From contig JAIYDP010000120.1 of the NCBI GenBank assembly GCA_027487435.1, positions 26,988 to 90,987 on the forward strand: a DNA stretch of 64,000 nucleotides. The letters run 5' to 3'. Shown here in pieces: positions 33,722-43,828 of this stretch. The notes under the pieces are model-generated. The model searched no databases. It saw only the letters and a program-made list of their open reading frames with translations, and was not told the DNA's origin. The position numbers were made by a program, and so were the translations under genes. This DNA is from Verrucomicrobiaceae bacterium. Its GTDB lineage: Bacteria > Verrucomicrobiota > Verrucomicrobiia > Verrucomicrobiales > Akkermansiaceae. Within the stretch, counting starts at the first letter, position 1. Each line of letters starts with the position of its first letter.

Positions 33722-35379
33722 ATGTACCTCATAAATATGCGAAGCTCGATCACCTGTGCCATTCTCCTCGTGGTGTTCGCCACTACTGAGGTGTCGCAGT
33801 TGAGGAGCTGCCTCACGTATTGTAGTCAGCAGTGCAATCTCTCTCGAAGGCGGAGCTCTCTGATATACTCTCGGAGTCCAAACTCGTGTTTGCTGACTTG
33901 TCTTTGTTATCGAATTGATCTCATGATTTAGCTATGCCCCGTGGTGCAAGCATTGCCAAAAACTCGAACCGATAGTCGCAAACATCTTTGGTAATTAATG
34001 CTCCAGCTGGAGTCGGCTTCTGCCCTTGCTCCCGACATTCCCTTTGTTAAGGTCGATTGCACGACTCACAAGGGTTCTGCGCGATATTGCACCCTAACAC
34101 GCAGACCTTTGCCAGGAATACAGTGTCAGTGGCTATCCGACTCTGAAGATGTACTCTCGAGCCCGTCCATTCTTATGTCAAAGGCTCCGGCAGGGCAAGT
34201 CTGCGAAAGAATTCATGGGCGCTCGCAACGAAGAGGGCCTCGTCAGCTTTGCTCAGAGCTTTCTGGGGTCTGTAGAGGCACTCTCTCACTGACTGCGATA
34301 GCCCTCCTCACAAGAGTGCATCCATGGAAGAGATCCAATCGGATTGCAGCGACAAAGTCTGCTTTGTTTTGGGCAGCAGCTCAAGCCCTTTTCTCAATGT
34401 GGCAGCACTCTGCCGTCGCTCAAGTCGCAGGTGTTTGTTGACGTCGCTGACGAGTTTCGAGGATCCGTCCCTTTTTACGTAGCGACAGGAGGGGGCAAGG
34501 ACGACGAAATCATCGCGCTTCGGGAGGGAGAGCGGCTTTTCTACGAGGGCTCCTCAGAGCAGGTGATTTTATCAAGTTTTGCCCATGTAACTTAACCAAG
34601 TCTGAGCTGACCAAATTTGTCAAGAAGCATCGCTTCACCGTGCTGCCGGAGATGGACTCGCTGTTGTACCGCGAGTACTCGAGCGATGAGAAGCTCACAG
34701 CCATGGCTGTGTTGTCGCAGCAGAGCCCCATAGCGAATGAGTTTGCGTTTTTACGCTGTGTTCTGAACGTCAAGATTTAAGGCAAACATGCGCCAAGTGG
34801 CTTTGCAGTTGTCGGGTGAGATGCACTTCGCTCACTTGGACGGAGGTGACTGAAAGCTTGTTGCTTTTTGACCTGACAGATGAATGGAGCAGAGTACTTT
34901 TGACGTAGCAACAAACGCTTAACTATGCAGTACATCGAAAACTTCGGGCTGAAACCTGACATGCTGCCACGTATTCTGGTTTTGGAAATCTCAAGCGAAG
35001 GATATGTCGTGGTAGGGAACGATGCTGGTGGCTCTCAAATACGCTAGTCGCCTGCAGACATCACATCAACCGAGCAAATGATGCATTATTTGGAGTCTGT
35101 CCTCTCTGGTGAAACTCCAGTGAATCGCCAAATTGAAAGTGTTGACAGCGCAGATTCAGCGGACTTGGATATCTCAGTTGAAGGCTTGATTCCTTTCGAT
35201 TCGAACTGACACCCTGCCAGAGAGCTTCAACGCTGACCATCATTGTGGTTGTCCTTGGCCTCTGCCTCGTCCTCCTCTTCGCCATCCTTGCCTGCTTGAG
35301 GTACTTCGACGGGCCAGCCGCTGCCAGCGACCCCAAAGAGCCAACCGCAGTGCAAGGAGCTGCAAAGAAGAACAACTAA
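33722..35379 (+). CDS. Transmembrane protein disulfide isomerase, TMX3-like
   Basis: A signal peptide (MRSSITCAILLVVFATTEVS) is followed by a thioredoxin fold containing YAPWCKHCQKLEPIVANIF, with active site CKHC. DIPFVKVDCTTH and SVSGYPTLKMYSR then carry the cis-proline. Further thioredoxin-like segments follow (KVCFVLGSSSSPFLNVA, YVATGGGKDDEIIALREG, FTVLPEMDSLLYREYSSD). Near the C-terminus one membrane segment (TLTIIVVVLGLCLVLLFAIL) precedes a short basic/acidic tail ending AKKNN. This order (signal, CxxC domain, redox-inactive domains, one membrane pass, cytosolic tail) is that of TMX3, an ER thiol oxidoreductase. The start codon is only about 6 bp (33722) or 21 bp (33737) from the divergent ThrRS start. 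Confidence 0.82.
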
Positions 35380-35480
35380 GTAAATGTGGAATTCAGCTTT
35401 CAGGACGCACCCGACGGTGATGTCAGTTGTCGGGGTTTCGCCGTCGGCAGTCGGAATTCAAACCTATAAATAACTAAAAT

Positions 35481-36769
35481 TTGTTTAATTTTTCTGTTAT
35501 CTTGCAACCTGATTTGAACATGGCTTCGGATCGTCCACTCTCTGTCGTGCTGAGGTCAAACACGACTATTCGCCATCCTTCAGCAAATATCCCTGCAATT
35601 TCTATGGAGGTGCTTGTCTCTGTGACTCCGATATTCTCCAGTTTTTCGTCAGGTCCTCAAATGCAGGCAACTCACGAGTATCGATCTGACATGCCACCTT
35701 TATCACTCCGAATGATGATTCCTTTACATGGCGTTTTGAGCCCTGATTTTGGATCGTGGTTTGAAATGTTTGGTGGATCCGGACGGGACCCCCGAGCCTC
35801 AGCGGAGGCAATTGCTTCGTTGCCACAAGAAACATTTGAACACGAGTCAGAAAGGGTACCATCTCTCATTTGTTGCTAATCTTTTTAGATGTGTGTTGTC
35901 TGTCAAGATTCGTTCAAGAAATCTGATGTTGCATTGAAGATGCCTTGCGAGCACTCTTTCCACAAGGACTGCTTGATGCCTTGGCTCGGCGACGTAATAT
36001 CATCTCCTTTTGTTTGATATTTCAGCACAATTCCTGTCCAACTTGTCGATGTGAGATCGAAACTGATGATTCCGAATACAACGAACTTCACCGAGATCGA
36101 ATTCGTCGTGTCGAGGTGGCTGCTCCCAAGTGCGTTTTTGGAGACTGCGGGAGGTCTTCTTGTGTCAGTGCCGCTTCAGATAGATTTCAGAATTTCGCTG
36201 GATGTGGGTGTCACTACCACGAGGATTGCTTGAAGAGCTTCTGTGTGCGCATCACCAGGCAGTCTCTCCAGACTTGTCCGTTCTGCGCCCAGCGCCGATC
36301 TCGAACAGTCGTTCGAAGAGAGTCCCCGCCAGCAGAGGCGCGCGAGCGGAAGCGCCGGCGTGTGTCTCATTCGGAATCGTTTGATTTCGAAGCAATGCAC
36401 TCAGCAGATCTCTTGACATCTGAGTCGTTAGCGCGAGTTAGCATTAACGCGCTAACTCATGGATTGGATCCGCAGCAATCGGCGGAAGCTTCTGCTTCTC
36501 GGCTCTGCCCCAATATTCCTCGAGGAGATTGCTCTGACGCTAACTGCCAGTTTCGGCATGGGTCTGTGCTGCTGACATTGCGCGCTAACTCTACAGCGCT
36601 GCGTCATGGTGCTCTCGACACGAATGCTGGCACAAGCGGCAGCAATTGGATTGCATTTTGGATTAATGCTTGTCGACAGCTTGATGCATGTATGTACGAT
36701 ATCGCAGCATTATTCTTCATTCAGTACAATAGTTTTGAGAGAGTCATGCATTGCCCAGTTTATTCCTGA
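35481..36769 (+). CDS. RING-H2 E3 ligase with a second RING-like and a CCCH zinc finger
   Basis: After a disordered N-terminus (ATG at 35481 or 35520) and a 33-nt intron, the RING-H2 reads MCVVCQDSFKKSDVALKMPC, then EHSFHKDCLMPWLGD, and after a 32-33-nt intron HNSCPTCRCEI, giving C-x2-C and H-x2-H. This is the pattern of RNF115/126-type ligases. A second cysteine-rich module follows (KCVFGDCGRSSC, then CGCHYHEDCLKSFC and TCPFCAQRR), and then a CCCH-like motif CPNIPRGDCSDANCQFRH. The combination suggests a ubiquitin ligase that can also contact RNA. An NLS-like ARERKRRR is present. The C-terminal 50 residues are doubtful, and the stop overlaps the end of the convergent coiled-coil gene by about 26 bp. 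Confidence 0.72.
36427..36590. repeat. Inverted and direct copies of a GCTAACT-containing motif
   Basis: The 9-bp arm GTTAGCGCG at 36427-36435 is exactly complementary to CGCGCTAAC at 36448-36456 with a 12-nt loop. The 10-mer CGCGCTAACT recurs at 36581-36590, and GCTAACT again at 36539-36545. All lie inside the coding sequence of the RING/CCCH protein. Confidence 0.6.
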
Positions 36770-37523
36770 CTGCAATATTGCGAGTTGAAGAACCACCCGC
36801 AGCACATACGTTCGTCGCTTGATGTCTCTGCGTCGTAAGTACCAGCGGCACACGAGCAAACTCCAAGGCGGAATCAGACTCCAACGGCGGCAGGTGCTGT
36901 GAGAACATTTCTCTGCACTCGCCCCACGTCGCTGCAACATGAGCGGGCGAACAACAGAATTCAACAAAGCAGCTCCTTCTCCATGGCAAACACGCTTTCT
37001 TCCAATTGGGATCTTTCCTTGAGAAGGCGCATCAGAGACTGCTCGAGCTCTGCTTTCCTCTGAAGCCCGTTGGAGATCCTATCAACCGTCAAGAGGAGCC
37101 TCTCAGCGCAAACATCGATCTTTGGGTATCAGTCAGCAACAAGTCCTTCCCGTAAAGAGCACTTATGACGACTCGACTCTGCCAGGACCTCAGCATTTAG
37201 TTCCACCACATCTTCAAACGATACCTTCTAAGCATTTTATCCGCAATGAATCTTTTGTGAGAGAGATCACGACACTCCTCTTGAAGACGAGCTATTTCGC
37301 TGTCCTCGTCGTCGTGATCAGGAGGACGTGCTTTGTCGAAGGAATTGGACGCGTGAAAACGATGGAGTTGGATTCTTGCGGCAAGAAGTTGCTCATTCCG
37401 AGAAGCAATCAGAGAAGCTATCGAAGAGCTCGGTTCCAAGATAGATTTCAAATCAATTGGTTCCACATAAGCATCCATTGATGACAAGGTGGCAGCAAGC
37501 TGACGCACTGCATCATCCATCAC
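36744..37523 (-). CDS. Coiled-coil protein, unrecognised
   Basis: MMDDAVRQLAATLSSMDAYV starts a mostly helical protein with heptad-rich segments (EIARLQEECRDLSHKRFIAD, then CAERLLLTVDRISNGLQRKA and LEQSLMRLLKERSQLEESVF). A 34-nt intron (GTTGAATTC to TTGCAG) joins MEKELLS to TWGECREMFSQHLPP, and the end is RNKLGNA. At about 225 residues it looks like a small structural or complex subunit, but I recognise no family. Its start is 29 bp from the divergent RtcB gene, and its last codons overlap the end of the convergent RING gene. Confidence 0.55.
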
Positions 37524-37552
37524 GACTTCCTTTGTACTTTTAACTTGCTCGA

Positions 37553-39479
37553 ATGTCCCGCTACGAAGACGAACTGAAATACATCAAGAGAATAGACGAA
37601 GTCACCTTTCAGATTTCGCAGGGGTTCGTTCCTAACATGAGAGTACACGTTACCGTTTTGCTTTCTCAACATTGAAGGTTCCAGGCAGATTCTACGTGAA
37701 CGATGCTCTTGAACCGCTCATGTTTGACGAACTTCGTTTTTCAAGCTCAAAAGGAGGAGTCGGCGGGTTTTTGCCAGCTATGAAACAAATAGCAAACGTT
37801 GCAGCTCTTCCTGGAATCGTCGGGGTGGGCTACTATCGTTATTAGCGATTGAACGACGCAGTGCTCCATTGGCCTTCCAGACGTTCATTCGGGATATGGT
37901 TTTGCCATTGGCAATGTTGCCGCGTTCGATATGAGTGACCCAAACTCCGTGGTTTCCCCAGGCAATGTGACATCAGTATAGTCTGAGTGCTCAGGCGGCG
38001 TTGGCTTTGACATCAATTGCGGCGTTCGTCTCATCCGGACGAATCTCATGGAAGATGATGTGAGGCCCGTGCAGCAACAGCTTGCCCAGTCTCGTGTACT
38101 GTTGCGAAGCCGCTGACGCTGCAGATGCGTCTTCGACCACATCCCCGTGGGGGTGGGCTCGCAGGGCATCATCCCAACGAACGCGAGCAATCTTGACGAG
38201 GCTCTTGAATTGGGCGTTGACTGGTCAGTGAGAGAGGGATACGCATGGGCAGAGGACAAAGTTGACACAAAGTTGCGCCGTTGATGCGGCAGGAACATTG
38301 CGAAGAGTACGGCCGCATGCTCAACGCCAACGCCGCGAAAGTGTCCGCACGGGCCAAAAAGAGGGGCCTGCCGCAACTTGGGACGCTTGGGGCTGGCAAT
38401 CACTATGCGGAGATTCAGGTTCCAATGACGCAATGGACGTGACGAAACAGATTGTCGATACAATTTATGACAGCAAAATTGCAAAGGGCATGGGCATCGA
38501 GAAGCCGGGGCAAGTTGTGGTCATGATCCACAGCGGCAGCAGAGGGCTTGGGCATCAAGTTGCAACGGACGCGCTGGTCCAAATGGAGCGTGCAATGGCG
38601 AGGGACCAGATTGAGGTGAACGACCGGCAGGTGCAGGGCGTTGCGGTTGAGCTCACACTCAGCTCGCGTGCGCTCGAATTGACTCGCAGGAAGGGCAGGA
38701 CTATTTGGCGGCAATGGCTGCGGCTGCAAATTACGCGTGGGTGAACAGGTCCTCCATGACGTTCCTCGTCAGACAAGCCTTCGCGAAAGTGAATTCCGCT
38801 TTGACTCGATGACTCAGCATGAGAAAGGTTTTCAAGAGAGACGCTGACGATCTCGACATGCACCTCATCTACGACGTCAGCCACAACATTGCAAAGATAG
38901 AAGAACATGTGCGTCGTATCCGCTCGGTCGCTCATCCCATCAGCTAGTGGGGGGACACCTCAAGCGGCTTCTCGTCCACCGGAAGGGCTCAACCAGAGCG
39001 TTCCCTCCTCACCACCCGTTGTCGTTCAAGCACCCGTCTGACCCCCGTCAGCCTTATCCCCGTCGACTACCAATTTTCAGGCCAGCCCGTGCTCATCGGC
39101 GGCACGATGGGGTTCTCTTCCGTCGCACTCACTTACTCCCCAGGACTGCAAGCTACGTTCTCGTCGGCACTGACAAGGGGATGGAGAGCACGTTTGGCTC
39201 GACTTGTCACGGCGCGGGTCGTGCGCTGAGTCGGAATCGGTCGAGGAATAACCTTGACTACCAGGACGTGCTGAAGATGCTTGACGACAAGGGCATTGCA
39301 ATCCGTGTCGCGAGCCCGAAGCTGGTGATGGAGGAAGCGCCGGAGTCGTACAAAAACGTGGATGATGTCGTGGACACTTGTCTGCTGAAGCGTCATCATG
39401 TTCTGATGCCAAAGGTCACACTGCGGGTATCTCCAGAAAGGTTGTTCGCATGAGACCATTTTGTGTTATAAAAGGATAA
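37553..39479 (+). CDS. RTCB: RtcB-type RNA ligase (HSPC117, tRNA-splicing ligase)
   Basis: [20 protein letters not shown] joins across a 35-nt intron to [20 protein letters not shown]. Conserved blocks in order are [109 protein letters not shown] and [12 protein letters not shown]. This last block carries the histidine that is guanylylated. A 35-nt intron leads to the end [14 protein letters not shown], then CVIKG. RtcB joins tRNA exon halves, and in animals HAC1/XBP1 mRNA halves, using GTP and Mn2+. All metal-binding Cys/His/Asp positions that I can place are present. Full length (about 500 residues) is expected. Confidence 0.93.
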
Positions 39480-39537
39480 AATCTCGATCAGTGATTCAAC
39501 CATCATTTAATATATGCCCATATCAATACACGGACAT

Positions 39538-40296
39538 CTAATGGGTCGCCAAAGTGTTGCAGAGGCGGTCGCCCGCATCACCGAGGCCTGGGACAATGTA
39601 GCTCTTCTCGTTGAGACGCTCGTCAACAGCGCAAACAACAACGGGGACATCAGGGTGCTCGCTCTCGAAGGCGCGGATTCCTTCAGGCGCAGCAACAAGG
39701 CAAACGAGCTTGATGTTCTTCACACCCCACTGCTTCACAATGTGAGTGGTGGCAATGGCTGTTCCTCCGGTTGCAAGCATGAGGTCCAGGACATAGACAA
39801 TGTCGACTGTGGGATTGCAGGGAAGCTTGTTGTAGTACTCCACAGGCGCAAGGGTCTTTGGGTCACGGTACATTCCAATATGCCAGACTTGGGCAGCGGG
39901 AAGGAGGTCAAGGAATCCTTCAACGATTCCCAAACCAGCTCGAAGAATAGGCACAAGTCCAATTGAGGCTGAAATGCGATGGCCATCTGCAGGAGCTATG
40001 GGAGTATGGACCCGGTGGTGAGATGTCGGAAGATCACGAGTCGCTTCATAGCATAAGATCGTCGTGATTTCGCGAGTCAGCTCTCGAAATTGCTTCGTCT
40101 TGACAGAGTGATCACGGAGCAATGTGATCTTGTGCTTGATGAGCGGATGGTCAACCTGATGAACCACCATTCCAAATAACAAAAAGATGAACTTATTTTT
40201 AGCTCTCTCGAGGTAAAATTCTTCTTGGCTCGAATATTTCACAATGACATCTCCGCAATTCTGAAAAGAAAAAATAATCTGTCTGAAGAATTTCAC
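39538..40296 (-). CDS. Uracil phosphoribosyltransferase, bacterial-type
   Basis: VDHPLIKHKITLLRDHSVKT, then FRELTREITTILCYEATRDL, is the N-terminal block of bacterial Upp and not that of yeast FUR1. ASIGLVPILRAGLGIVEGFL follows, then VYVLDLMLATGGTAIATTHI (the PRPP-binding loop; the usual DPMLATGG has Leu in place of Pro), and KSYIVPGLGDAGDRL, the uracil-binding end. The likely start is MVVHQVDHPLIKH at 40170. The longer reading to 40296 may include a 5' exon or untranslated sequence, because a good TTTTCAG acceptor lies at about 40250. The reaction is uracil + PRPP to UMP. It is divergent from the URC1-type gene at 40503. Confidence 0.88.
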   Translation of the reverse strand: MKFFRQIIFSFQNCGDVIVKYSSQEEFYLERAKNKFIFLLFGMVVHQVDHPLIKHKITLLRDHSVKTKQFRELTREITTILCYEATRDLPTSHHRVHTPIAPADGHRISASIGLVPILRAGLGIVEGFLDLLPAAQVWHIGMYRDPKTLAPVEYYNKLPCNPTVDIVYVLDLMLATGGTAIATTHIVKQWGVKNIKLVCLVAAPEGIRAFESEHPDVPVVVCAVDERLNEKSYIVPGLGDAGDRLCNTLATH

Positions 40297-40502
40297 AACC
40301 CAGGCGTAGTTTCTCGAGTTTTCCTTAAGTTGAAGATTTCAATGCTGTCTAACTTTTTCGTCATTGATAGCCTTTGACATGATTGCGCACGTTCTTCAAA
40401 AATCACCGTCAGACGAATGTTCCGTCAACAATTTTTAAAAATAAAAAAGCAGTGTCTTGTTATCTTCGTTGAACGACCTCCACTCACGGTGCCGTTTCAT
40501 TC
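40297..40502. promoter_or_regulatory. Shared upstream region of the UPRT and URC1 genes
   Basis: Two divergently read genes of one predicted pathway are separated by about 206 bp (332 bp if UPRT starts at 40170). The stretch is A/T-rich, with AATTTTTAAAAATAAAAAAG at 40430-40449 about 55 bp before the URC1 start. No specific factor site is recognisable. Co-regulation is inferred from position only. Confidence 0.4.
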
Positions 40503-41873
40503 ATGGCAGAACCAGCAAGGAAATCGATTGCGTCGCCCCACCAGCCCATTGTTTTGGCTACGCACCCAAGGCAGTTTGGTGTGAAGCCCATTCCAGTGAA
40601 ATGGGGCGCGAAAGACCCCAAAGAACGAGGACCCGTATGTTGTCACTTGTCTACACTGACAGCGCAGATTATTGCGACGTTGACTAATTCAAGCCACCGC
40701 AATGCCATTGGTACACACAATGGATCATATGCCATTTATCGTGCGGTTGCAATGGCGGCGGGGAAGATGTCGACTGACTTCCGACCCGACTTGCGAAACA
40801 CCGCACCGGCGGAGGAATTTCCCGAGCAGGAATCCTGGTCGGACCCGGAGAAGATCGTCTGCATGGATCCGTGGGGACATATGATTGTGCAATTGTTCGA
40901 TGAAGAGCTCAAGAAGAGTTATGACATTCGTCCCACGATTGCTGTCACCAAGGCGCACATCAATATCCCAGAGCTTGCCGCCGAAGTCGACAAAGGTACT
41001 CTGAAAGTTGATGGCACCTACATGCTGTCCAAGATCAATGTTGCTGTTACAAAGGCTGCCATTGAACACGTGTGGTACCTCCCTGCTGTTGCAAAGCGCT
41101 TCGGGTTTGAATCCCACGAATGGCCTGACCTCACAGCTGCACTGAAGGCGAGCTGCGTCGCAGCTTGTTTGAACAAACTGGCGGTATGTTCCCCGAATTG
41201 ATCACCCGCTCCGATCTGGAAGTCTTTTTGCCGCCTATTGGCGGCATCACCCTCTACATCATCGGACCTGTCGAGCGCCTCCGCGATCCGAACTGCAAAG
41301 TTGCCGTGCGCGTGCACGATGAGTGCAACGGGTCAGACGTCTTCGGCTCCGACATTTGCACTTGTCGCCCCTACCTCGTTCACGGTATCGAAGTTTGCAT
41401 TCAGGCCGCGCAGGAAGGAGGCGTTGGAGTCATCGCGTACTTTCGCAAGGAAGGTCGCGCTCTTGGCGAAGTGACCAAGTTTCTCGTTTACAACGCCCGC
41501 AAGAGGCAAGAAGGCGGCGACCGCGCCGAGACTTACTTCCTCCGCACTGAATGTGTTGCAGGAGTGCAGGTTCTCATTTGAGTTATCTTGTATGACTTGG
41601 AAGGACATGCGGTTTCAAGAACTCATGCCGGACGTTCTTCACTGGCTCGGCATCAAGCGCATCGACCGCTTGGTCTCGATGAGCGACATGAAGTACAACG
41701 CGATTGTTGACTCCGGCATTCAGGTCATCGAGCGCGTGCCTATTCCCGACGACTGGATTCCCGAAGACGCTCACGTGGAGATGGACGCCAAGATGGCGGC
41801 TGGTTATTTTGCCCAGCACGTTCCCACCCATGACGAGCTGAAGGAGGCGAAGGGTCGGGGGTTGATGGAGTAG
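40503..41873 (+). CDS. URC1: URC1-type GTP cyclohydrolase II homologue
   Basis: Four exons separated by introns of 33, 32 and 34 nt give about 420 residues. ERGPIIATLTNSSHRNAIGT and EKIVCMDPWGHMIVQLF lead into IRPTIAVTKAHINIPEL and VTKAAIEHVWYLPAVAKRFG. After the second intron comes CTEGELRRSLFEQTGGMFPE. The GTP cyclohydrolase II core is RVHDECNGSDVFGSDICTCR (the three zinc cysteines), then YFRKEGRALGEVTKFLVYN. DMRFQELMPDVLHWLGIKR and IERVPIPDDWIPEDA end the protein. The long N-terminal extension before the RibA-like core marks the URC1 group, involved in uracil catabolism in some yeasts and bacteria, and not riboflavin synthesis. No DHBP-synthase (RibB) domain is present. Confidence 0.88.
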
Positions 41874-41997
41874 GCGTTCAAATGTACAACTGTTCATTAT
41901 CTCCGTATAATCTCATTGATCATCCACTCACGTAAGCTTACAAGTACAGATGATAGTTACATTACTCAAACAAACCCACCTGCGTCAGGTTCCTCAA

Positions 41998-43728
41998 TTA
42001 CTTGATCTCGAGCTCGACGTGGACGGGCGACTGTACGCTGGTGACCTCCTCCAGCCGTCCGCCTTGACGCGAAAAATCTCGATGATCTTTTCGAGAAGAA
42101 TGCTCGCACGGCGAAGAAGAGGATCGCTGCCCCGGAAAACATCGCGCACTCGCGGGTCGGACATGACGTACCTGCGCTGTTGGAGGAGCTACGACAGCGG
42201 ATTACTCTGCTTCCTCTTCGCAACTGGAGCAGAACTCCGACACCAGCTCCGCGTCGCTGAGCGAGAGAAGCGAATAGAGGGCGAGAGTGTGCTCGTAGAC
42301 GCGAACAGAATGCGCCTCTGAGGCGGAGTCGGCGAGTAGGGTGATGAGGGAAAAGAGAATGCGTGAGACACAACCACATGCGTCGTCTGCGACACTCCGG
42401 AACACACGGGACAGGGAAAGGGCAAAGCCAGACATGCGGCCCTGGGGTCGTCAGATTCAAACAGTAATGGGCGATGGCGTCGCACCGATTCGACGACATT
42501 GAAAGCCTCGACAAGTATGGAGGGAATCAGTTCATCGATGTCCCGAATTGTCCGCCCCAACTGCCGGTTGTCCGACTCTTCGGGGTCATACACACTCAGG
42601 ACGCTGCATCGAAGAATAGAGTGAATCACCCTATGTGTCAGGATTTGAAACAGAAGTCGAACCTCGACTCAATGAGACTTTCAGCGCGAGTGTTGACGAA
42701 CTCTGAGTTAAACAAAACCCTATGCAGGAGCTCGAGGAGGACGAAGATGTACCTGACAGCATCAACCCAAAGATGTTAGCGTGAGGGCACTCAAGTAGGT
42801 CGACTCGCTCAACCTGACCGCCGTCTTCTTGGGCGTACCGTTCGATTTCAGAACACACAAACAGGAGGAAGCTCTTTTCCTGTCCAATTAACGCTGTTGC
42901 TGCACTGCTTACTTCCATCACAATACGCCGGAGAACTCTGTTGCGGTCAATGGCAACGCTTAACTCCTCAATGAGTCCGATCCTGCCCTTCATCCTTTCT
43001 TCGCTGTGAATGTCGCTCTCAAGTTGCGAAAACAGCTGCCGGAGCTTCGAAAGTTAAAAACGAGGACAGGAGACGGCATACTCTTGACTCGGAGTGGCGC
43101 GGTACTTGGGGAACGACTCCAAATGCTTTCATCTGCGAAGTGAGTGTGACACATTGCCCATGCTACTGTTAATGCATTCACCCAGGCCTTTTCAGAATGG
43201 TATGCAAACAGAGAATTTTCTGCGTAGGTGAAGATTTCAACGGCGGGGGCTTGCAGGTCGGGAGTCGCTGAAGTTGTCAAAGAGGATGAAGCGTCGAACC
43301 AATGGGCCGCCGTCCACGGGACTCGGCTGAACCTGCCCTGCGGGGAATTGCTGCTTCTGACTTTGCTGGGCTCTCTTGGCGAAGGAAAAAGATGAGCTTT
43401 GAAGAGCTTTGGACAAGCTGCTGCTGGGCGAAGAATTCCGCCCTTTCTCCTGTGCACTCGACCTCAATAATGTCTAGAAGTGGGATGCAAGCTGGAGATC
43501 GAGACGAGTCGACATTGACGAGAAATATTTCCTCCTCTGTGACCGCCGCATACTTGAATTCTCAAGGGTTACAACTGCGATGGGCAAGTTACCCATTCTG
43601 TGCACTATCAATTCATAGTACTTCAGGCAAAGGAACGCAGCAGGTGTTAGGCACTTCCGAAGGATCATGTTCGCTTTCGCAGCAGAGTGAGCCAGCGGAC
43701 GGCCGACCACGCTGCTTCTGTCGCCCAT
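41998..43728 (-). CDS. C12orf56-like uncharacterised protein
   Basis: The likely start MGDRSSVVGRPLAHSAAKAN leads to MILRKCLTPAAFLCLKYYEL, and LPIAVVTLEFKYAAVTEEEI across a very short spliced junction. Then come FLVNVDSSRSPACIPLLDII and EVECTG. This recalls the N-terminal PH-like region of vertebrate C12orf56 (LRKHLP..VY..VRAYEPCIVV..KYVVLSDRLVYL, from memory). Downstream blocks are helical: ENSLFAYHSEKAWVNALTVA, GLIEELSVAIDRNRVLRRIV, YIFVLLELLHRVLFNSEFVN, TIRDIDELIPSILVEAFNVV and FSLITLLADSASEAHSVRVY. The C-terminus probably reads HVELEIK. An upstream ATG at 43824 (MERLSCNKRECATG) could add a first exon. The family function is unknown. Exon joins in 42.0-42.3 and 43.2-43.4 kb are not settled. 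Confidence 0.45.
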
Positions 43729-43828
43729 CCGAAAGATAAAAGACAAACGGTTTTTCGTTATCATCTCGCTGCCTTTCTTTTGACCAGTGGCGCATTCTCG
43801 CTTATTGCAGGACAGCCGCTCCATTGAG

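Noticed and set aside
41100..41175. Apparent frameshift in the URC1-type gene
   Set aside because: A 32-nt GT-AG intron (GTTTGAATCC to CTCACAG) restores the frame as AKRFG-CTEGELRRSLFEQTGG, fitting the family exactly.
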